Shown here piece by piece: positions 8,124-18,676 of a DNA stretch of 64,000 nt. Made by a program: the position numbers and the translations under genes. The stretch's first letter is position 1. Every line of letters begins with the position of its first letter. Under the pieces are notes generated by a model, which saw only the letters and a program-made list of their open reading frames with translations, searched no databases and was not told where the DNA came from. The DNA is taken from the NCBI RefSeq assembly GCF_900156865.1, contig NZ_LT732529.1:2322046-2386045 (forward strand), given 5' to 3'. The stretch is from Litchfieldia sinesaloumensis. GTDB taxonomy: Bacteria; Bacillota; Bacilli; Bacillales; Bacillaceae_L.

Positions 8124-9392
8124 TTAGCCTAAGTTTTTGATTAGTTCATCAGCAAACTCTGAACATTTAACTTCTGTAGCACCGTCCATTAGACGCGCAA
8201 AGTCATACGTTACAACCTTTGATTCAATTGTTTTTTCCATTGAATTCATGATTAGAGTTGCTGCCTCGTTCCAACCAAGGTGTTCAAGCATTAACACTCC
8301 TGATAATAATACAGAGGATGGGTTTACTTTATCTAAACCAGCATATTTAGGTGCAGTTCCATGTGTTGCTTCGAAAATCGCATGTCCAGTTTCATAGTTA
8401 ATGTTAGCTCCTGGAGCAATTCCGATTCCACCAACTTGTGCAGCTAGAGCATCAGAAATGTAGTCTCCGTTTAAGTTCATAGTAGCCACAACATCGAACT
8501 CACGTGGACGAGTTAAAATTTGTTGTAAGAAGATATCAGCAATAGAATCTTTTACAATGATTTTACCTGCTGCTTCAGCATCTGCTTGAGCTTTATTAGC
8601 TGCATCTTTACCTTGTTCTTCTACGATACGGTCGTATTGAGCCCAAGTAAATACTTTATCTCCAAACTCTTCTTCAGCAAGCTCGTAGCCCCAGTTCTTG
8701 AAAGCTCCTTCTGTAAACTTCATGATGTTACCTTTATGAACAAGCGTTACAGACTTACGCCCTTGCTCAATCGCATAGTTAATTGCAGCACGTACTAAAC
8801 GTTTTGTTCCTTCTTCAGAAACAGGCTTAATACCGATACCAGAAGTTTCCGGGAAGCGGATTTTATTAACACCTAGTTCATTTTGTAGGAAGCTAATTAA
8901 CTTTTGAACTCCTTCAGAGCCTTTTGCATATTCAATACCTGCATAAATATCTTCAGTATTTTCACGGAAGATAACCATATCTGTATCTTCAGGACGTTTA
9001 ACTGGTGAAGGTACACCTGTAAAGTAACGAACTGGGCGAAGACAAGTAAATAAATCTAGTTCTTGACGTAATGCAACGTTCAATGAACGGATCCCACCAC
9101 CAACTGGTGTAGTTAGAGGTCCTTTAATTGCAATTATGTATTCACGTATAACATCTAGTGTTTCTTCCGGTAACCATTCGCCAGTTTGATTAAATGCTTT
9201 TTCACCAGCTAATACTTCTTTCCAAACAATTGATTTTTCACCGTTGTATGCTTTTTCAACAGCCGCTTCTAATACTCTAGACGCCGCAGCCCAAATATCT
9301 GGACCTGTTCCGTCACCTTCAATATATGGAATAATTGGATTGTTTGGTACGTTTAGTACACTATTTGATACTGTAATTTTTTCTCCTGCCAC
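8124..9392 (-). CDS. icd: Isocitrate dehydrogenase (NADP+)
   Basis: 422 residues, dimeric prokaryotic NADP-type isocitrate dehydrogenase, converting isocitrate to 2-oxoglutarate. The substrate-binding segment [10 protein letters not shown] holds the serine that is regulatory in E. coli. The motif [14 protein letters not shown] and the metal-binding aspartates in [18 protein letters not shown] are present. The start is GTG at 9390-9392 with GGAGG 8 nt upstream. It is the middle gene of citZ-icd-mdh. Confidence 0.97.
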   Translation of the reverse strand: MAGEKITVSNSVLNVPNNPIIPYIEGDGTGPDIWAAASRVLEAAVEKAYNGEKSIVWKEVLAGEKAFNQTGEWLPEETLDVIREYIIAIKGPLTTPVGGGIRSLNVALRQELDLFTCLRPVRYFTGVPSPVKRPEDTDMVIFRENTEDIYAGIEYAKGSEGVQKLISFLQNELGVNKIRFPETSGIGIKPVSEEGTKRLVRAAINYAIEQGRKSVTLVHKGNIMKFTEGAFKNWGYELAEEEFGDKVFTWAQYDRIVEEQGKDAANKAQADAEAAGKIIVKDSIADIFLQQILTRPREFDVVATMNLNGDYISDALAAQVGGIGIAPGANINYETGHAIFEATHGTAPKYAGLDKVNPSSVLLSGVLMLEHLGWNEAATLIMNSMEKTIESKVVTYDFARLMDGATEVKCSEFADELIKNLG

Positions 9393-9571
9393 TAGTATTA
9401 CCTCCTAATATTTATAAAAAGTACTTCAAGAGAAGTTTCTCTTGAAATACTTCTCTATTTTACTATTTATTGTTAGATTATCCAATGAACCTTAGCAAAT
9501 TTGTGGATAGATTTTCGAATCTTCTTCGGAAGACTACCATCAAATTAACCTTTCGGGTCTATTGAATAAAC

Positions 9572-10690
9572 TTAACCTCTTTGTTCAATTGGTACGTATT
9601 TTTGCATTCCAGGTCCAGTGTATTCGGCACGCGGACGAATTAAACGGTTGTTGTCATATTGCTCAAGAATATGAGCTAACCAACCTGAAACACGGCTTAC
9701 TGCAAAGATTGGTGTAAATAAATCATGGTCAATACCTAAGCTATGGTATACAGATGCTGAGTAGAAGTCAACATTCGGTGGTAATGGTTTTGCACTCGTT
9801 ACAATTTCCTCAACTTTTGTTGACATCTCATACCATTTAGGTTCACCAGTAATTGATGTTAATTTTTGAGACATATCTTTTAAATGTTTTGCACGTGGAT
9901 CACCTTTGCGGTAAACTCTATGCCCAAATCCCATAATTTTTTCTTTATTTGCTAATTTTGTATTGATGTAGGATTCGGCGTTTTCAACCTCACCAATTTC
10001 AGAAAGCATCTTCATAACCGCTTCATTTGCACCACCGTGAAGTGGACCCTTTAACGCTCCGATTGCAGCAGTTACACCTGAATAAACATCAGATAGAGTG
10101 GCTACACACACGCGAGCAGTAAACGTTGATGCATTAAGTTCATGATCAGCATGAAGTACTAATGCTTTATTGAATGCCTCTTCCGCAATCTCACTTGGCT
10201 CTTGACCAGTAAGCATATATAAGAAGTTACCAGCAAAGCTAAGGTCGGTACGTGGAGCAACCGGTTCTAATCCTTTGCGGACACGAGAAAAAGCGGTAAC
10301 AATTGTTGGTATTTTTGCTTGAAGACGTATTGCCTTACGATAATTAGCCTCTGGATCCATTACATCTGCTTCATCATCATATAAGCCTAAAAGTGAAACA
10401 GCTGAGCGTAGTGCCCCCATTGGATGGACCTTATCAATTGGGTAAGTTTTGAAATGATTTAGTACTTCTTGAGGTAGATCTGCATTTTCAGCAAGCTGCT
10501 TTTTTAATTCAGCTAACTCCTCATTATTTGGAAGTTTGCGATGCCATAATAAGTAGATTACTTCTTCAAAACTAGCTTTTTCTGCTAAATCATCAATATT
10601 GAATCCTGCATACGTTAAAGTATCGTCAATAATTGAGCTGATTGAAGACGTAGTTGCTACAATTCCTTCAAGTCCCTTTGTTGCTGTCAT
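9572..10690 (-). CDS. citZ: Citrate synthase
   Basis: 372 residues from ATG 10690 (MTATKGLEGIVA), preferred over the in-frame ATG at 10711 because AGGAG is well placed and the length equals B. subtilis CitZ. It condenses acetyl-CoA and oxaloacetate. The catalytic histidines lie in LHADHELNAST and GFGHRVYRKGDPRA, and the catalytic aspartate in NVDFYSASVYHSLGI. It is the first gene of the TCA operon; the 178-nt gap to icd holds no clear terminator. Its upstream region contains a good SigA promoter, a CcpC-type dyad and a cre-like site. Confidence 0.96.
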   Translation of the reverse strand: MTATKGLEGIVATTSSISSIIDDTLTYAGFNIDDLAEKASFEEVIYLLWHRKLPNNEELAELKKQLAENADLPQEVLNHFKTYPIDKVHPMGALRSAVSLLGLYDDEADVMDPEANYRKAIRLQAKIPTIVTAFSRVRKGLEPVAPRTDLSFAGNFLYMLTGQEPSEIAEEAFNKALVLHADHELNASTFTARVCVATLSDVYSGVTAAIGALKGPLHGGANEAVMKMLSEIGEVENAESYINTKLANKEKIMGFGHRVYRKGDPRAKHLKDMSQKLTSITGEPKWYEMSTKVEEIVTSAKPLPPNVDFYSASVYHSLGIDHDLFTPIFAVSRVSGWLAHILEQYDNNRLIRPRAEYTGPGMQKYVPIEQRG

Positions 10691-10768
10691 ATGACCCTCT
10701 CCTTTATTCATATTCCCCTACCCTCATCTTGGAGGTAAAATGAGCGCTTGCTCAAAAAGAAAACATCT

Positions 10769-10797
10769 GTGCCTATATTGTAGTACGAATTAGGCAC
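10769..10797. promoter_or_regulatory. Inverted repeat in the citZ leader
   Basis: GTGCCTA (10769-10775) and TAGGCAC (10791-10797) form 7-bp arms around a 15-nt spacer in the untranslated leader. Function unknown; a hairpin or operator are both possible. Confidence 0.35.
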
Positions 10798-10810
10798 CTA
10801 ATATTTATAA

Positions 10811-10824
10811 AGTAAATGCTTTCA
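10811..10824 (-). promoter_or_regulatory. Candidate cre (CcpA) site in the citZ leader
   Basis: TGAAAGCATTTACT on the minus strand matches the cre consensus TGWAANCGNTNWCA at 12 of 14 positions. It lies about 110 nt downstream of the predicted transcription start, a position where CcpA could act as a roadblock. Confidence 0.35.
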
Positions 10825-10936
10825 TTTTTGAATAAAGCACTCAGAGCCACGAATATCAATATAATATTGTGACAATACAAATTTTTCATGCAAGTGAAAA
10901 TGAAAAATATGTAGTATTAAAATATCTTCCGACTCT

Positions 10937-10965
10937 ATTATAATAAACAATCAGACTTTTGTGAA
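10937..10965 (-). promoter_or_regulatory. SigA promoter of citZ
   Basis: TTCACA (-35, 10960-10965), a 17-nt spacer and TATAAT (-10, 10937-10942) on the minus strand. Predicted start near 10930, giving a leader of about 240 nt. Confidence 0.65.
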
Positions 10966-10985
10966 TTAAAAGAGACGAATTCCCA

Positions 10986-11000
10986 ATAAATTATTATTAT
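10986..11000. promoter_or_regulatory. CcpC-type dyad upstream of citZ
   Basis: ATAA-N7-TTAT, the CcpC consensus, is centred about 63 nt upstream of the predicted citZ start. In B. subtilis CcpC dyads occupy a near-identical position at citZ and citB. The region is AT-rich, so the position rather than the sequence carries the weight. Confidence 0.5.
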
Positions 11001-11012
11001 ACAAAAACAAAT

Positions 11013-11045
11013 CTCTATTAGGTTATCGTATTTTTATTAATAGAG
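11013..11045. repeat. Inverted repeat in the citZ-ytvI gap
   Basis: CTCTATTA and TAATAGAG, 8-bp perfect arms with a 17-nt spacer. The rest of the gap up to 11221 is AT-rich and shows nothing else I can name. Confidence 0.3.
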
Positions 11046-11221
11046 CCACCTTTTTCACATTGTAAAATATCAAATTTTCACTCACTCATAAGGTATATTA
11101 CCACAAATTTATTTTTTTCTCCATAATTGGAAACTTTATTCTCGTTTCTTCGTAATACTTTTAAAGTCTTCCAAGAGATTGTAAAATAAAATAGGAAAGA
11201 GATACCTAGGGAGGAAAAAGT

Positions 11222-12337
11222 TTGAATATTAACTACGTTTACAGTTTTCTTCGTTTTCTATTAGTTATTGCATCTGTAGTCATTGGAATTGTATTGTTTT
11301 ATTTTCTTTTCAAACTTACATATCCATTTATCTTTGCTCTACTAATAGCCTTTCTAATGAACCCTCTAGTCAACTTTTTAGAGCGCAAGGGAAGGTTGCC
11401 TCGTGGTCTATCAGTATTTTTAGGAATCTTCATCGTGTTTGGGGTTATTATGGGACTCCTTACATTACTAATTGCCGAGATTATTTCTGGGGCTAATTAC
11501 TTAGCAAAAGAAGTACCACAGCATTTTGAAAATCTCGTTGTTTATTTTGAGAATCTTATTGTTGGCCAAATCATCCCTTTATACGAAAGATTAACCAGTA
11601 TGTTTGACAATTTAGATCAAGGACAACAACAAACGATTATGGACAATATCAGCAATGTTGGTACAACTATCGCTACTAATGTTGGGGAATTCATCAAAAC
11701 GTTTTTAGAAAATATTCCTAAGTTTCTAGGTTGGTTACCAAATGCGGCCACTGTGATTGTTTTTTCTTTATTAGCTACGTTTTTTATTAGTAAAGACTGG
11801 AATAAATTTGTCATAATGGGGCGACGATTTATCCCTGTCAAAGCGAGGACAAGTGGAAAATCCGTATTCGCGGAATTGAAAAAGGCATTATTTGGATTTA
11901 TTAAAGCACAAGCAACATTGATTTCGATTACTGCAGGAATTGTGTTAGTTGGTTTATTAATTCTACGCGTTGATTATGCAATCACCATTGCACTGTTAAT
12001 TGGGCTTGTCGATCTTCTTCCGTATTTAGGAACCGGACTAGTATTTGTACCTTGGATTATCTATTCTGCTTTTAGCGGTAATATACCACTAGCAATCGGG
12101 CTTGGAGTTTTATACATTGTTGTGATTGTACAGCGCCAGGTAATGGAACCGAAGGTCATTTCTTCGAGTATTGGATTAGATCCATTGGCAACATTGGTAT
12201 CACTCTTTGTCGGGTTTCAGTTATTCGGATTTATCGGCTTGCTAATAGGACCTGTTATATTAGTTATCATTAGAACCCTATATACTACGGGAGTTTTTCA
12301 GGAAGTTTGGGGATTTATTATTGGAGAAAATAAATAA
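11222..12337 (+). CDS. ytvI: YtvI-type AI-2E/PerM family membrane protein
   Basis: 371 residues with about seven to eight hydrophobic segments typical of the AI-2E transporter/PerM family. There is an N-terminal pair of membrane helices, an extracellular coiled region (about 95-160) and a C-terminal bundle with RQVMEPKVISSSIGLDPL, a signature stretch of the family. Orthologues are called sporulation membrane protein YtvI; the transported substrate is not known. The start is TTG at 11222 with GGGAGG about 8 nt upstream. It is transcribed divergently from citZ. Confidence 0.85.
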   Translation: MNINYVYSFLRFLLVIASVVIGIVLFYFLFKLTYPFIFALLIAFLMNPLVNFLERKGRLPRGLSVFLGIFIVFGVIMGLLTLLIAEIISGANYLAKEVPQHFENLVVYFENLIVGQIIPLYERLTSMFDNLDQGQQQTIMDNISNVGTTIATNVGEFIKTFLENIPKFLGWLPNAATVIVFSLLATFFISKDWNKFVIMGRRFIPVKARTSGKSVFAELKKALFGFIKAQATLISITAGIVLVGLLILRVDYAITIALLIGLVDLLPYLGTGLVFVPWIIYSAFSGNIPLAIGLGVLYIVVIVQRQVMEPKVISSSIGLDPLATLVSLFVGFQLFGFIGLLIGPVILVIIRTLYTTGVFQEVWGFIIGENK

Positions 12338-12345
12338 ATAAAATA

Positions 12346-12378
12346 AATAAAAGCCATTGTAGCAATGGCTTTTATTTT
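12346..12378. terminator. Bidirectional terminator ytvI/fxsA
   Basis: 14-bp stem (12346-12359 with 12363-12376) around a 3-nt loop, with A- and T-rich flanks. It serves ytvI on the plus strand and fxsA on the minus strand. Confidence 0.85.
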
Positions 12379-12382
12379 TGTA

Positions 12383-12775
12383 TTACCAACGTCGTATCAC
12401 AGTGAAATTTCCTCTATCTATTCTTCGTCTAATCCAATTTGCAATGACTGGTTTTACGTAATTACGTGTTGCTGGGATAAGAAGCAGTAAACCTGTTAGA
12501 TCAGTAATATATCCTGGACTCAACAGTAGTACAGCACCTATAAGGATACAAATTCCATCTATTACTGCCTCACCTGGCACTTCCCCATAATTCATCTGTT
12601 GCCTAGCACGTTCGAGTGTTTCTATCCCTTGCTTTTTTGCAAGCCACGCCCCTAACACCCCTGTAAGAATAATCAATAGAAATGTAATTGGAATGCCAAG
12701 TGTCTTGCCTGAAAAAATAAGAACACTAATTTCTAAAGCCGGTACAATAATAATTAATGCAAGTAATAATCTCAT
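12383..12775 (-). CDS. fxsA: FxsA family membrane protein
   Basis: 130 residues. Hydrophobic helices at about 4-22, 27-45 and 73-97, the FxsA motif GAWLAKKQGIETLERARQQM, then LLSPGYITDLTGLLLLIPATR and a basic tail. E. coli FxsA relieves exclusion of phage T7 by F plasmids; the normal role is unknown. Equivalent to B. subtilis YtwI. Start ATG 12775 with AAAGGAGG upstream. It converges with ytvI. Confidence 0.88.
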   Translation of the reverse strand: MRLLLALIIIVPALEISVLIFSGKTLGIPITFLLIILTGVLGAWLAKKQGIETLERARQQMNYGEVPGEAVIDGICILIGAVLLLSPGYITDLTGLLLLIPATRNYVKPVIANWIRRRIDRGNFTVIRRW

Positions 12776-12843
12776 ATAATCCTCCTTTATGAAGGCTTTT
12801 CCTATATTATATGTTTTCTGCCTATAAAAGAGTAGTTTAAACT

Positions 12844-12872
12844 AAAAAAAAGAGAGAAGGTTACCCTTCTCT
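12844..12872 (-). terminator. Intrinsic terminator of pfkA-pyk
   Basis: AGAGAAGG/CCTTCTCT stem with a 4-nt loop (12853-12872) and a seven- to eight-T tail on the minus strand. Confidence 0.85.
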
Positions 12873-12879
12873 ACGTCAA

Positions 12880-14640
12880 TTATAGTACATTTGCATGTCC
12901 TTCGTATATCACACCACGAGCCGAATCAACGGTAATATCTTGTCCATCTTTTAAAAGTGTTGTTGCATTTTCTACACCAACAATTACCGGTATACCTATG
13001 CTTAATCCTACTACTGCAGCATGGCTAGTCAAGCCACCCTCTTCTGTGATTAATGCTGAAGCTTGTTCCACATACTTCACCATGTCTCGATCAGTTGCAG
13101 GTGTTACAAGGATGGCGCCATCATACATTTTTGCAGCTGCCTCCTCACTGCTATTTGCAACTACCACTTTACCAAAAGCTGACTTTCTTCCAATTCCTTG
13201 TCCATTAGTAATGGTGTTACCAACAACGTGAATCTTCATAATATTTGTAGTTCCACACTCACCAACTGGTACACCAGCTGTAATGACAACTAAATCGCCA
13301 GGTTTGATGATTCCAGTATTTAAAGCTACATCAACTGAGTTATCAAGCATTTCGTCTGTTGATTTTGCCACATCACCTGTTTGTGGGTATACTCCCCAAA
13401 CTAATGAGAGTTTTCTAGTAGTTGATTCATTGGCAGTAACAGCTATAATCGGTGCCTTAGGACGATACTTTGAAATCATTCGTGCAGTATGCCCGCTCTC
13501 AGTCGGAGTCACGATAGCTGATGCATCTAAATTAAGAGCAGTATGAGCAACGGATTGACCAATTGCATCTGTAATAGTGATGCCAGAAATCTTACTGCGT
13601 TGAGATAAGATTTCACGGTGAACTAATGCTTCCTCAGCACGTGAAGCAATATTATGCATAGTTTGTACAGCTTCAACTGGGTAACTACCTGCAGCTGTTT
13701 CACCTGAAAGCATAATTGCATCAGTTCCATCAAAGATTGCATTGGCAACGTCACTAGCTTCAGCACGTGTTGGTCTAGGATTACGTTGCATTGAATCCAG
13801 CATTTGTGTAGCAGTAATTACTGGCTTACCTAGAGCATTACATTTTTTAATTAATTGTTTTTGCACTAGTGGTACTTCTTCTGCAGGAATTTCCACCCCT
13901 AGATCACCACGCGCAACCATTAATCCATCAGATACTTCAAGGATCTCGTCAATGTTGTCGACACCCTCTTGGTTTTCGATTTTAGGAATAATTTGAATTG
14001 CTTCACCATTATTTTCTTCTAATAACTCTCTAATTTCTAGTACGTCGGACGCACGACGAACGAAGGATGCTGCAATGTAATCGACATCCTGTTCGATACC
14101 GAACACAATATCTTTCGCATCTTTCTCAGTAATACCTGGTAAATTAACACTAACGCCTGGTACGTTAACACCTTTTTTGTTCTTTAATGTACCACTATTT
14201 AATACTTTTGTTAAAATTTCACGTTTTTGGTGGTTAATTTCTACTACATCTAACCCAATTAGACCATCGTCTAATAGAATTTTGGAACCCGGGTGAACAT
14301 CATCAATTAGGCCTGGATATGTAATTGAGAATTTTTCTGGAGTACCAATTACCTCTTCCATTGAAACAACAATATTTGTACCCTCAACTAATTCAATTGC
14401 ACCATTTTCCATTGTATGAGTACGGATTTCGGGTCCTTTTGTATCTAATAGTATCGCAATATTTTTACCAGTAATTTTTGCAGCTTCACGGATATTTGTG
14501 ATACGTGCACCATGTTCTTCAAAATCACCATGTGAAAAATTTAATCTTGCTACATTCATCCCTGCATTAGCTAATGCAACTAACTTGTCTACAGTTTCAC
14601 TAGCAGGTCCTATCGTACATACGATTTTTGCTTTTCTCAT
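12880..14640 (-). CDS. pyk: Pyruvate kinase with C-terminal PEP-utiliser domain
   Basis: 586 residues. The kinase body has VARLNFSHG at the N-terminus, the catalytic region [13 protein letters not shown] and [12 protein letters not shown]. An extra C-terminal domain (about 475-586) resembles the PEP-utiliser swivelling domain, with the histidine motif [11 protein letters not shown]. This extension is characteristic of Bacillus and Geobacillus enzymes. It makes pyruvate and ATP from phosphoenolpyruvate. It lies 71 nt downstream of pfkA and is probably cotranscribed. Confidence 0.97.
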   Translation of the reverse strand: MRKAKIVCTIGPASETVDKLVALANAGMNVARLNFSHGDFEEHGARITNIREAAKITGKNIAILLDTKGPEIRTHTMENGAIELVEGTNIVVSMEEVIGTPEKFSITYPGLIDDVHPGSKILLDDGLIGLDVVEINHQKREILTKVLNSGTLKNKKGVNVPGVSVNLPGITEKDAKDIVFGIEQDVDYIAASFVRRASDVLEIRELLEENNGEAIQIIPKIENQEGVDNIDEILEVSDGLMVARGDLGVEIPAEEVPLVQKQLIKKCNALGKPVITATQMLDSMQRNPRPTRAEASDVANAIFDGTDAIMLSGETAAGSYPVEAVQTMHNIASRAEEALVHREILSQRSKISGITITDAIGQSVAHTALNLDASAIVTPTESGHTARMISKYRPKAPIIAVTANESTTRKLSLVWGVYPQTGDVAKSTDEMLDNSVDVALNTGIIKPGDLVVITAGVPVGECGTTNIMKIHVVGNTITNGQGIGRKSAFGKVVVANSSEEAAAKMYDGAILVTPATDRDMVKYVEQASALITEEGGLTSHAAVVGLSIGIPVIVGVENATTLLKDGQDITVDSARGVIYEGHANVL

Positions 14641-14711
14641 TTATATTTCCTCCTCTATAATCGCTATAGCGACTACCAACACTCCAATATAGAATTATAC
14701 CTAAGTCTCGA

Positions 14712-15762
<1,051 letters not shown>

Positions 15763-15972
15763 TTATTTCACTTGTACTATTTTCTCGCAATATGTATAAA
15801 ATAACACTAATATATCAGTAAAACAACCAAGTTCTTCTACTAAATGAAGAAAAAATGTGAAATTATGTCGAATTCGAAAGAAATAAAGATTTATATCGAA
15901 GAGGGTATTTAACTAAAACGCACGGTACTGTGTATAGTATTCTCAAAATATATAGTAGTAAACAAAGGAAAA

Positions 15973-16001
15973 CGTGCTCCACACAGCGTGTGAGATGCAC
16001 G
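15973..16001 (-). terminator. Probable terminator of accDA
   Basis: CGTGC...GCACG outer and CACAC/GTGTG inner stem (15973-16001), followed on the minus strand by GTTTTCCTTTGTTT. The stem has internal mismatches. Confidence 0.55.
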
Positions 16002-16008
16002 TCTATTT

Positions 16009-16989
16009 TTACTGAACCCCGATATACTCTTCTTCAGCAATACTAAATTGACCAATTTTTTTATATTTTTGATAACGTTGTTGAACTAATTCATCTTTGC
16101 TTAATTTTCGTAATTCTCTCAATGACTGAAGTAATACAGCATCAATAGAAGCTGCTTGTTCAGAGACGTCTTTGTGAGCGCCACCTTTTACCTCTGGTAT
16201 TATTTCATCCACAATTCCAAGTTTTTTAAGGTCGGGTGCCGTAATTTTCATCGACTCAGCCGCTTTTTTTGCAAGTCCTGCATCTTTCCAAAGTAGAGCT
16301 GCAGCCCCTTCAGGCGAGATAACGGAATACGTTGAGTTTTCTAGCATATGCATGTGATTTCCTACACCCAATGCAAGAGCTCCCCCACTTCCACCTTCCC
16401 CAATGACGATACAAACCACTGGTACAGTTAAACTTGCCATTTCAAACAGATTTTTTGCGATTGCTTCGCTTTGACCACGTTCTTCTGCTGCTTTACCTGG
16501 ATATGCACCTTTTGTATCAATGAAACAAATGATAGGTCTGTTAAACTTCTCAGCTTGCTTCATTAGACGAAGTGCCTTACGATATCCTTCAGGATGTGGC
16601 ATACCAAAATTTCGTTTAATATTCTCCTTCGTATCTTTCCCACGCTGATGTCCAATTACCGTGACAGGTAAATCATGATACTTAGCAATACCACCAACGA
16701 TGGCAGCATCGTCTCCATAATAGCGATCACCATGACATTCGAAGAAGTTGGTAAACACTCTTTCAATATAATCGAGTGTTGTGGGGCGTTCAGGATGGCG
16801 AGCAATTTGTACACGATCCCACGGTTTTAAGTGACTATAAATCTCTTTCTCGAGTTTTTGAAGTCTAGTTTCTAATTTTGATATTTCATCGGAAAGATCA
16901 ACATTTGAGTCCTTCGTAAATTCCTTAAGCTCTGAAATTTTCTTCTTCAATTCTACAACCGGTTTCTCAAAATCTAGTTCGCCTACCAA
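16009..16989 (-). CDS. accA: Acetyl-CoA carboxylase carboxyltransferase, alpha subunit
   Basis: 326 residues. N-terminal helical part, then the crotonase-like carboxyltransferase fold with [27 protein letters not shown], cited as positions of the biotin/CoA region, and the oxyanion glycines in [13 protein letters not shown]. With AccD it transfers CO2 from biotin to acetyl-CoA to give malonyl-CoA. The start is TTG at 16987-16989, overlapping the accD stop by 7 nt, with GGGGGTG inside accD as ribosome binding site; the length then matches B. subtilis AccA. Confidence 0.96.
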   Translation of the reverse strand: MVGELDFEKPVVELKKKISELKEFTKDSNVDLSDEISKLETRLQKLEKEIYSHLKPWDRVQIARHPERPTTLDYIERVFTNFFECHGDRYYGDDAAIVGGIAKYHDLPVTVIGHQRGKDTKENIKRNFGMPHPEGYRKALRLMKQAEKFNRPIICFIDTKGAYPGKAAEERGQSEAIAKNLFEMASLTVPVVCIVIGEGGSGGALALGVGNHMHMLENSTYSVISPEGAAALLWKDAGLAKKAAESMKITAPDLKKLGIVDEIIPEVKGGAHKDVSEQAASIDAVLLQSLRELRKLSKDELVQQRYQKYKKIGQFSIAEEEYIGVQ

Positions 16990-17846
16990 TTGACCGCACC
17001 CCCATTCACATGAATATCTACTATATTAGCTAGAGAATCCTTTAATTCATGACGGTGGATAACAGCATCCAGTTGGCCATGCTTTAATAGGAACTCTGCT
17101 GTTTGGAAATCCTCTGGGAGTTCCTCACGAATTGTCTGCTCAATAATCCTTCTACCAGCAAATCCAATTAGTGCACCTGGTTCTGCAAAATTAAAATCAC
17201 CTAATGAAGCAAAACTTGCAGATACACCGCCAGTTGTTGGGTGTGTCATAACCGATATAATAAGACCACCCTGGTCACTGAAAAGTTTTAGAGCTGAGCT
17301 TGTTTTCGCCATTTGCATTAAGCTAAGCACGCCCTCCTGCATTCTTGCGCCACCTGAAGCTGTGAAAATAAGAAAAGGTACCTTTTCTTCCTTCGCCTTT
17401 TCAATCGCTCTCGTAATCTTTTCTCCTACTACAGAGCCCATACTTCCCATTCGGAAGCTTGAGTCCATAATTGCTAACACAATTCGGTTTCCTTCAATTG
17501 TTCCTTCACCAGTAACCACCGCTTCATTTATACCCGTTTTTTGGCGGTCCTTCTCTAGTTTTTCTAGATAATCAGGAAAACCTAACGGATTTTCAGAGAC
17601 AATTGTTTTATCAAACTCAATAAAAGAACCTTCATCTAGTAAGCTCTCTATTCGCTCATAGGAAGTCATTTGATAATGGTAACCACAACTTATACAGACC
17701 TTATCGTTTTTCATTAATTCCTTTGTGTACATGATTTTTTTACAGTTTGGACATTTGCTCATAATTCCTTCTGGAACATCTTGTCTTGCTTGTTCAGAAG
17801 GAATTGATGCATATTTCTTCTTTTTTACAAAAAAGTCTTTTAACAA
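16983..17846 (-). CDS. accD: Acetyl-CoA carboxylase carboxyltransferase, beta subunit
   Basis: 287 residues. An N-terminal zinc ribbon with two CxxC pairs (CPNC about 32-35, CISC about 51-54) is followed by the carboxyltransferase domain with [12 protein letters not shown] and [11 protein letters not shown]. It forms the alpha2-beta2 carboxyltransferase with AccA. The start is TTG at 17844-17846 with AGGAGG 7 nt upstream; no better ATG exists. It overlaps accA by 7 nt. Confidence 0.96.
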   Translation of the reverse strand: MLKDFFVKKKKYASIPSEQARQDVPEGIMSKCPNCKKIMYTKELMKNDKVCISCGYHYQMTSYERIESLLDEGSFIEFDKTIVSENPLGFPDYLEKLEKDRQKTGINEAVVTGEGTIEGNRIVLAIMDSSFRMGSMGSVVGEKITRAIEKAKEEKVPFLIFTASGGARMQEGVLSLMQMAKTSSALKLFSDQGGLIISVMTHPTTGGVSASFASLGDFNFAEPGALIGFAGRRIIEQTIREELPEDFQTAEFLLKHGQLDAVIHRHELKDSLANIVDIHVNGGAVNW

Positions 17847-18003
17847 AAAGGAACCTCCTCACACATTTCAATAGATGGCTTTTTCGACTTAGTTTGATAC
17901 TTATATCTGCACGGTTTTAGACAATAGTAGAGGAATATCTTCTATCTTCCTTCGTTGCCAAAAAAGCATGTACTTATACTTTACTGAATGTCTTGATTAT
18001 TTT

Positions 18004-18044
18004 TTGTAGGAATATGTCACAAAAAGTACGACAAATTCCTACAA
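18004..18044. promoter_or_regulatory. 10-bp inverted repeat between gntR-type gene and accD
   Basis: TTGTAGGAAT (18004-18013) and ATTCCTACAA (18035-18044) are perfect inverted copies with 21 nt between them. The flanks lack a T run in the minus direction, so it is not a convincing terminator. It lies about 160-200 nt upstream of accD, where an operator for accDA would be expected. Confidence 0.4.
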
Positions 18045-18058
18045 AGATAGTTTCACAT

Positions 18059-18658
18059 TTATAGTTTTTCGTAAGCAGATAACGCTCTAGCCACATTTCG
18101 TACTTGTAATGCAGCAACTAACTCATCATAACCTTCTTTGTTTATTTCATGAGTATGTTCCTCATAAATAAACTTCACATATTCATTTAGTACAATCCAA
18201 ATACGGAGCAGTAATCGATTTCCAGCTGCACCGACAATTGTATTTATAACATCCTCTGGGGCTATTTCATCCTTCATCTTATCCTGTAACTCTAATAGCA
18301 TCTCATCCGTTATACGTTGACAGGCTAACTCAATACAGTTTTTTTCAAGAATAAACTTTGCCTCTAGAAGATCGTCCCGTGTTTTATCCCCTTGGATAAT
18401 GAAGGTACCTAATAAATGAATCAATTGATGGTCTCCAAAATCCTTTAGAAAGGTGCCTTCACCTCGTCTGGTCTCGATTAGGCCTAATAATTCCAAGGAC
18501 CTTAGGGCTTCCCTTACAGAGGAACGTCCCACATTAAGACGTTCTGAAAGTTCCCGCTCTGATGGAATTTTATCCCCAACGGAAAGTCCATCATCTTGAA
18601 TGATGGACCTAATTTGTTTTACGATTTCAATGTAAACCTTTGAACTAGGTGATGTCAC
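18059..18658 (-). CDS. FadR-subfamily GntR transcriptional regulator
   Basis: 199 residues. N-terminal winged helix (about 5-70) with IPSERELSERLNVGRSSVREALRSLELLGLIETRRGEGTF split across the classical GntR signature, then an all-helical FCD-type ligand-binding domain. The C-terminal domain is somewhat short for FCD. Such regulators sense small acids or acyl-CoA; the ligand is unknown. It lies 18 nt downstream of malic enzyme and upstream of accDA, suggesting control of malate/acetyl-CoA flux (inference). The start is GTG at 18656-18658 with only a weak ribosome binding site, so translation may be coupled to ytsJ. Confidence 0.82.
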   Translation of the reverse strand: MTSPSSKVYIEIVKQIRSIIQDDGLSVGDKIPSERELSERLNVGRSSVREALRSLELLGLIETRRGEGTFLKDFGDHQLIHLLGTFIIQGDKTRDDLLEAKFILEKNCIELACQRITDEMLLELQDKMKDEIAPEDVINTIVGAAGNRLLLRIWIVLNEYVKFIYEEHTHEINKEGYDELVAALQVRNVARALSAYEKL

Positions 18659-18676
18659 AGTATATCATCCAATCGG

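Noticed and set aside
10741..10754. Palindrome TGAGCGCTTGCTCA upstream of citZ as a cre site
   Set aside because: The central CG is two positions off the cre consensus in both orientations; several fixed positions fail. The better candidate is at 10811-10824.
17847..18003. FapR operator upstream of accD
   Set aside because: The stretch TTAGTTTGATACTTA resembles only the outer bases of the FapR consensus; the core does not fit.
18004..18044. Terminator of the FadR-type gene
   Set aside because: The minus-strand side is followed by an A-rich, not T-rich, stretch and the loop is 21 nt.
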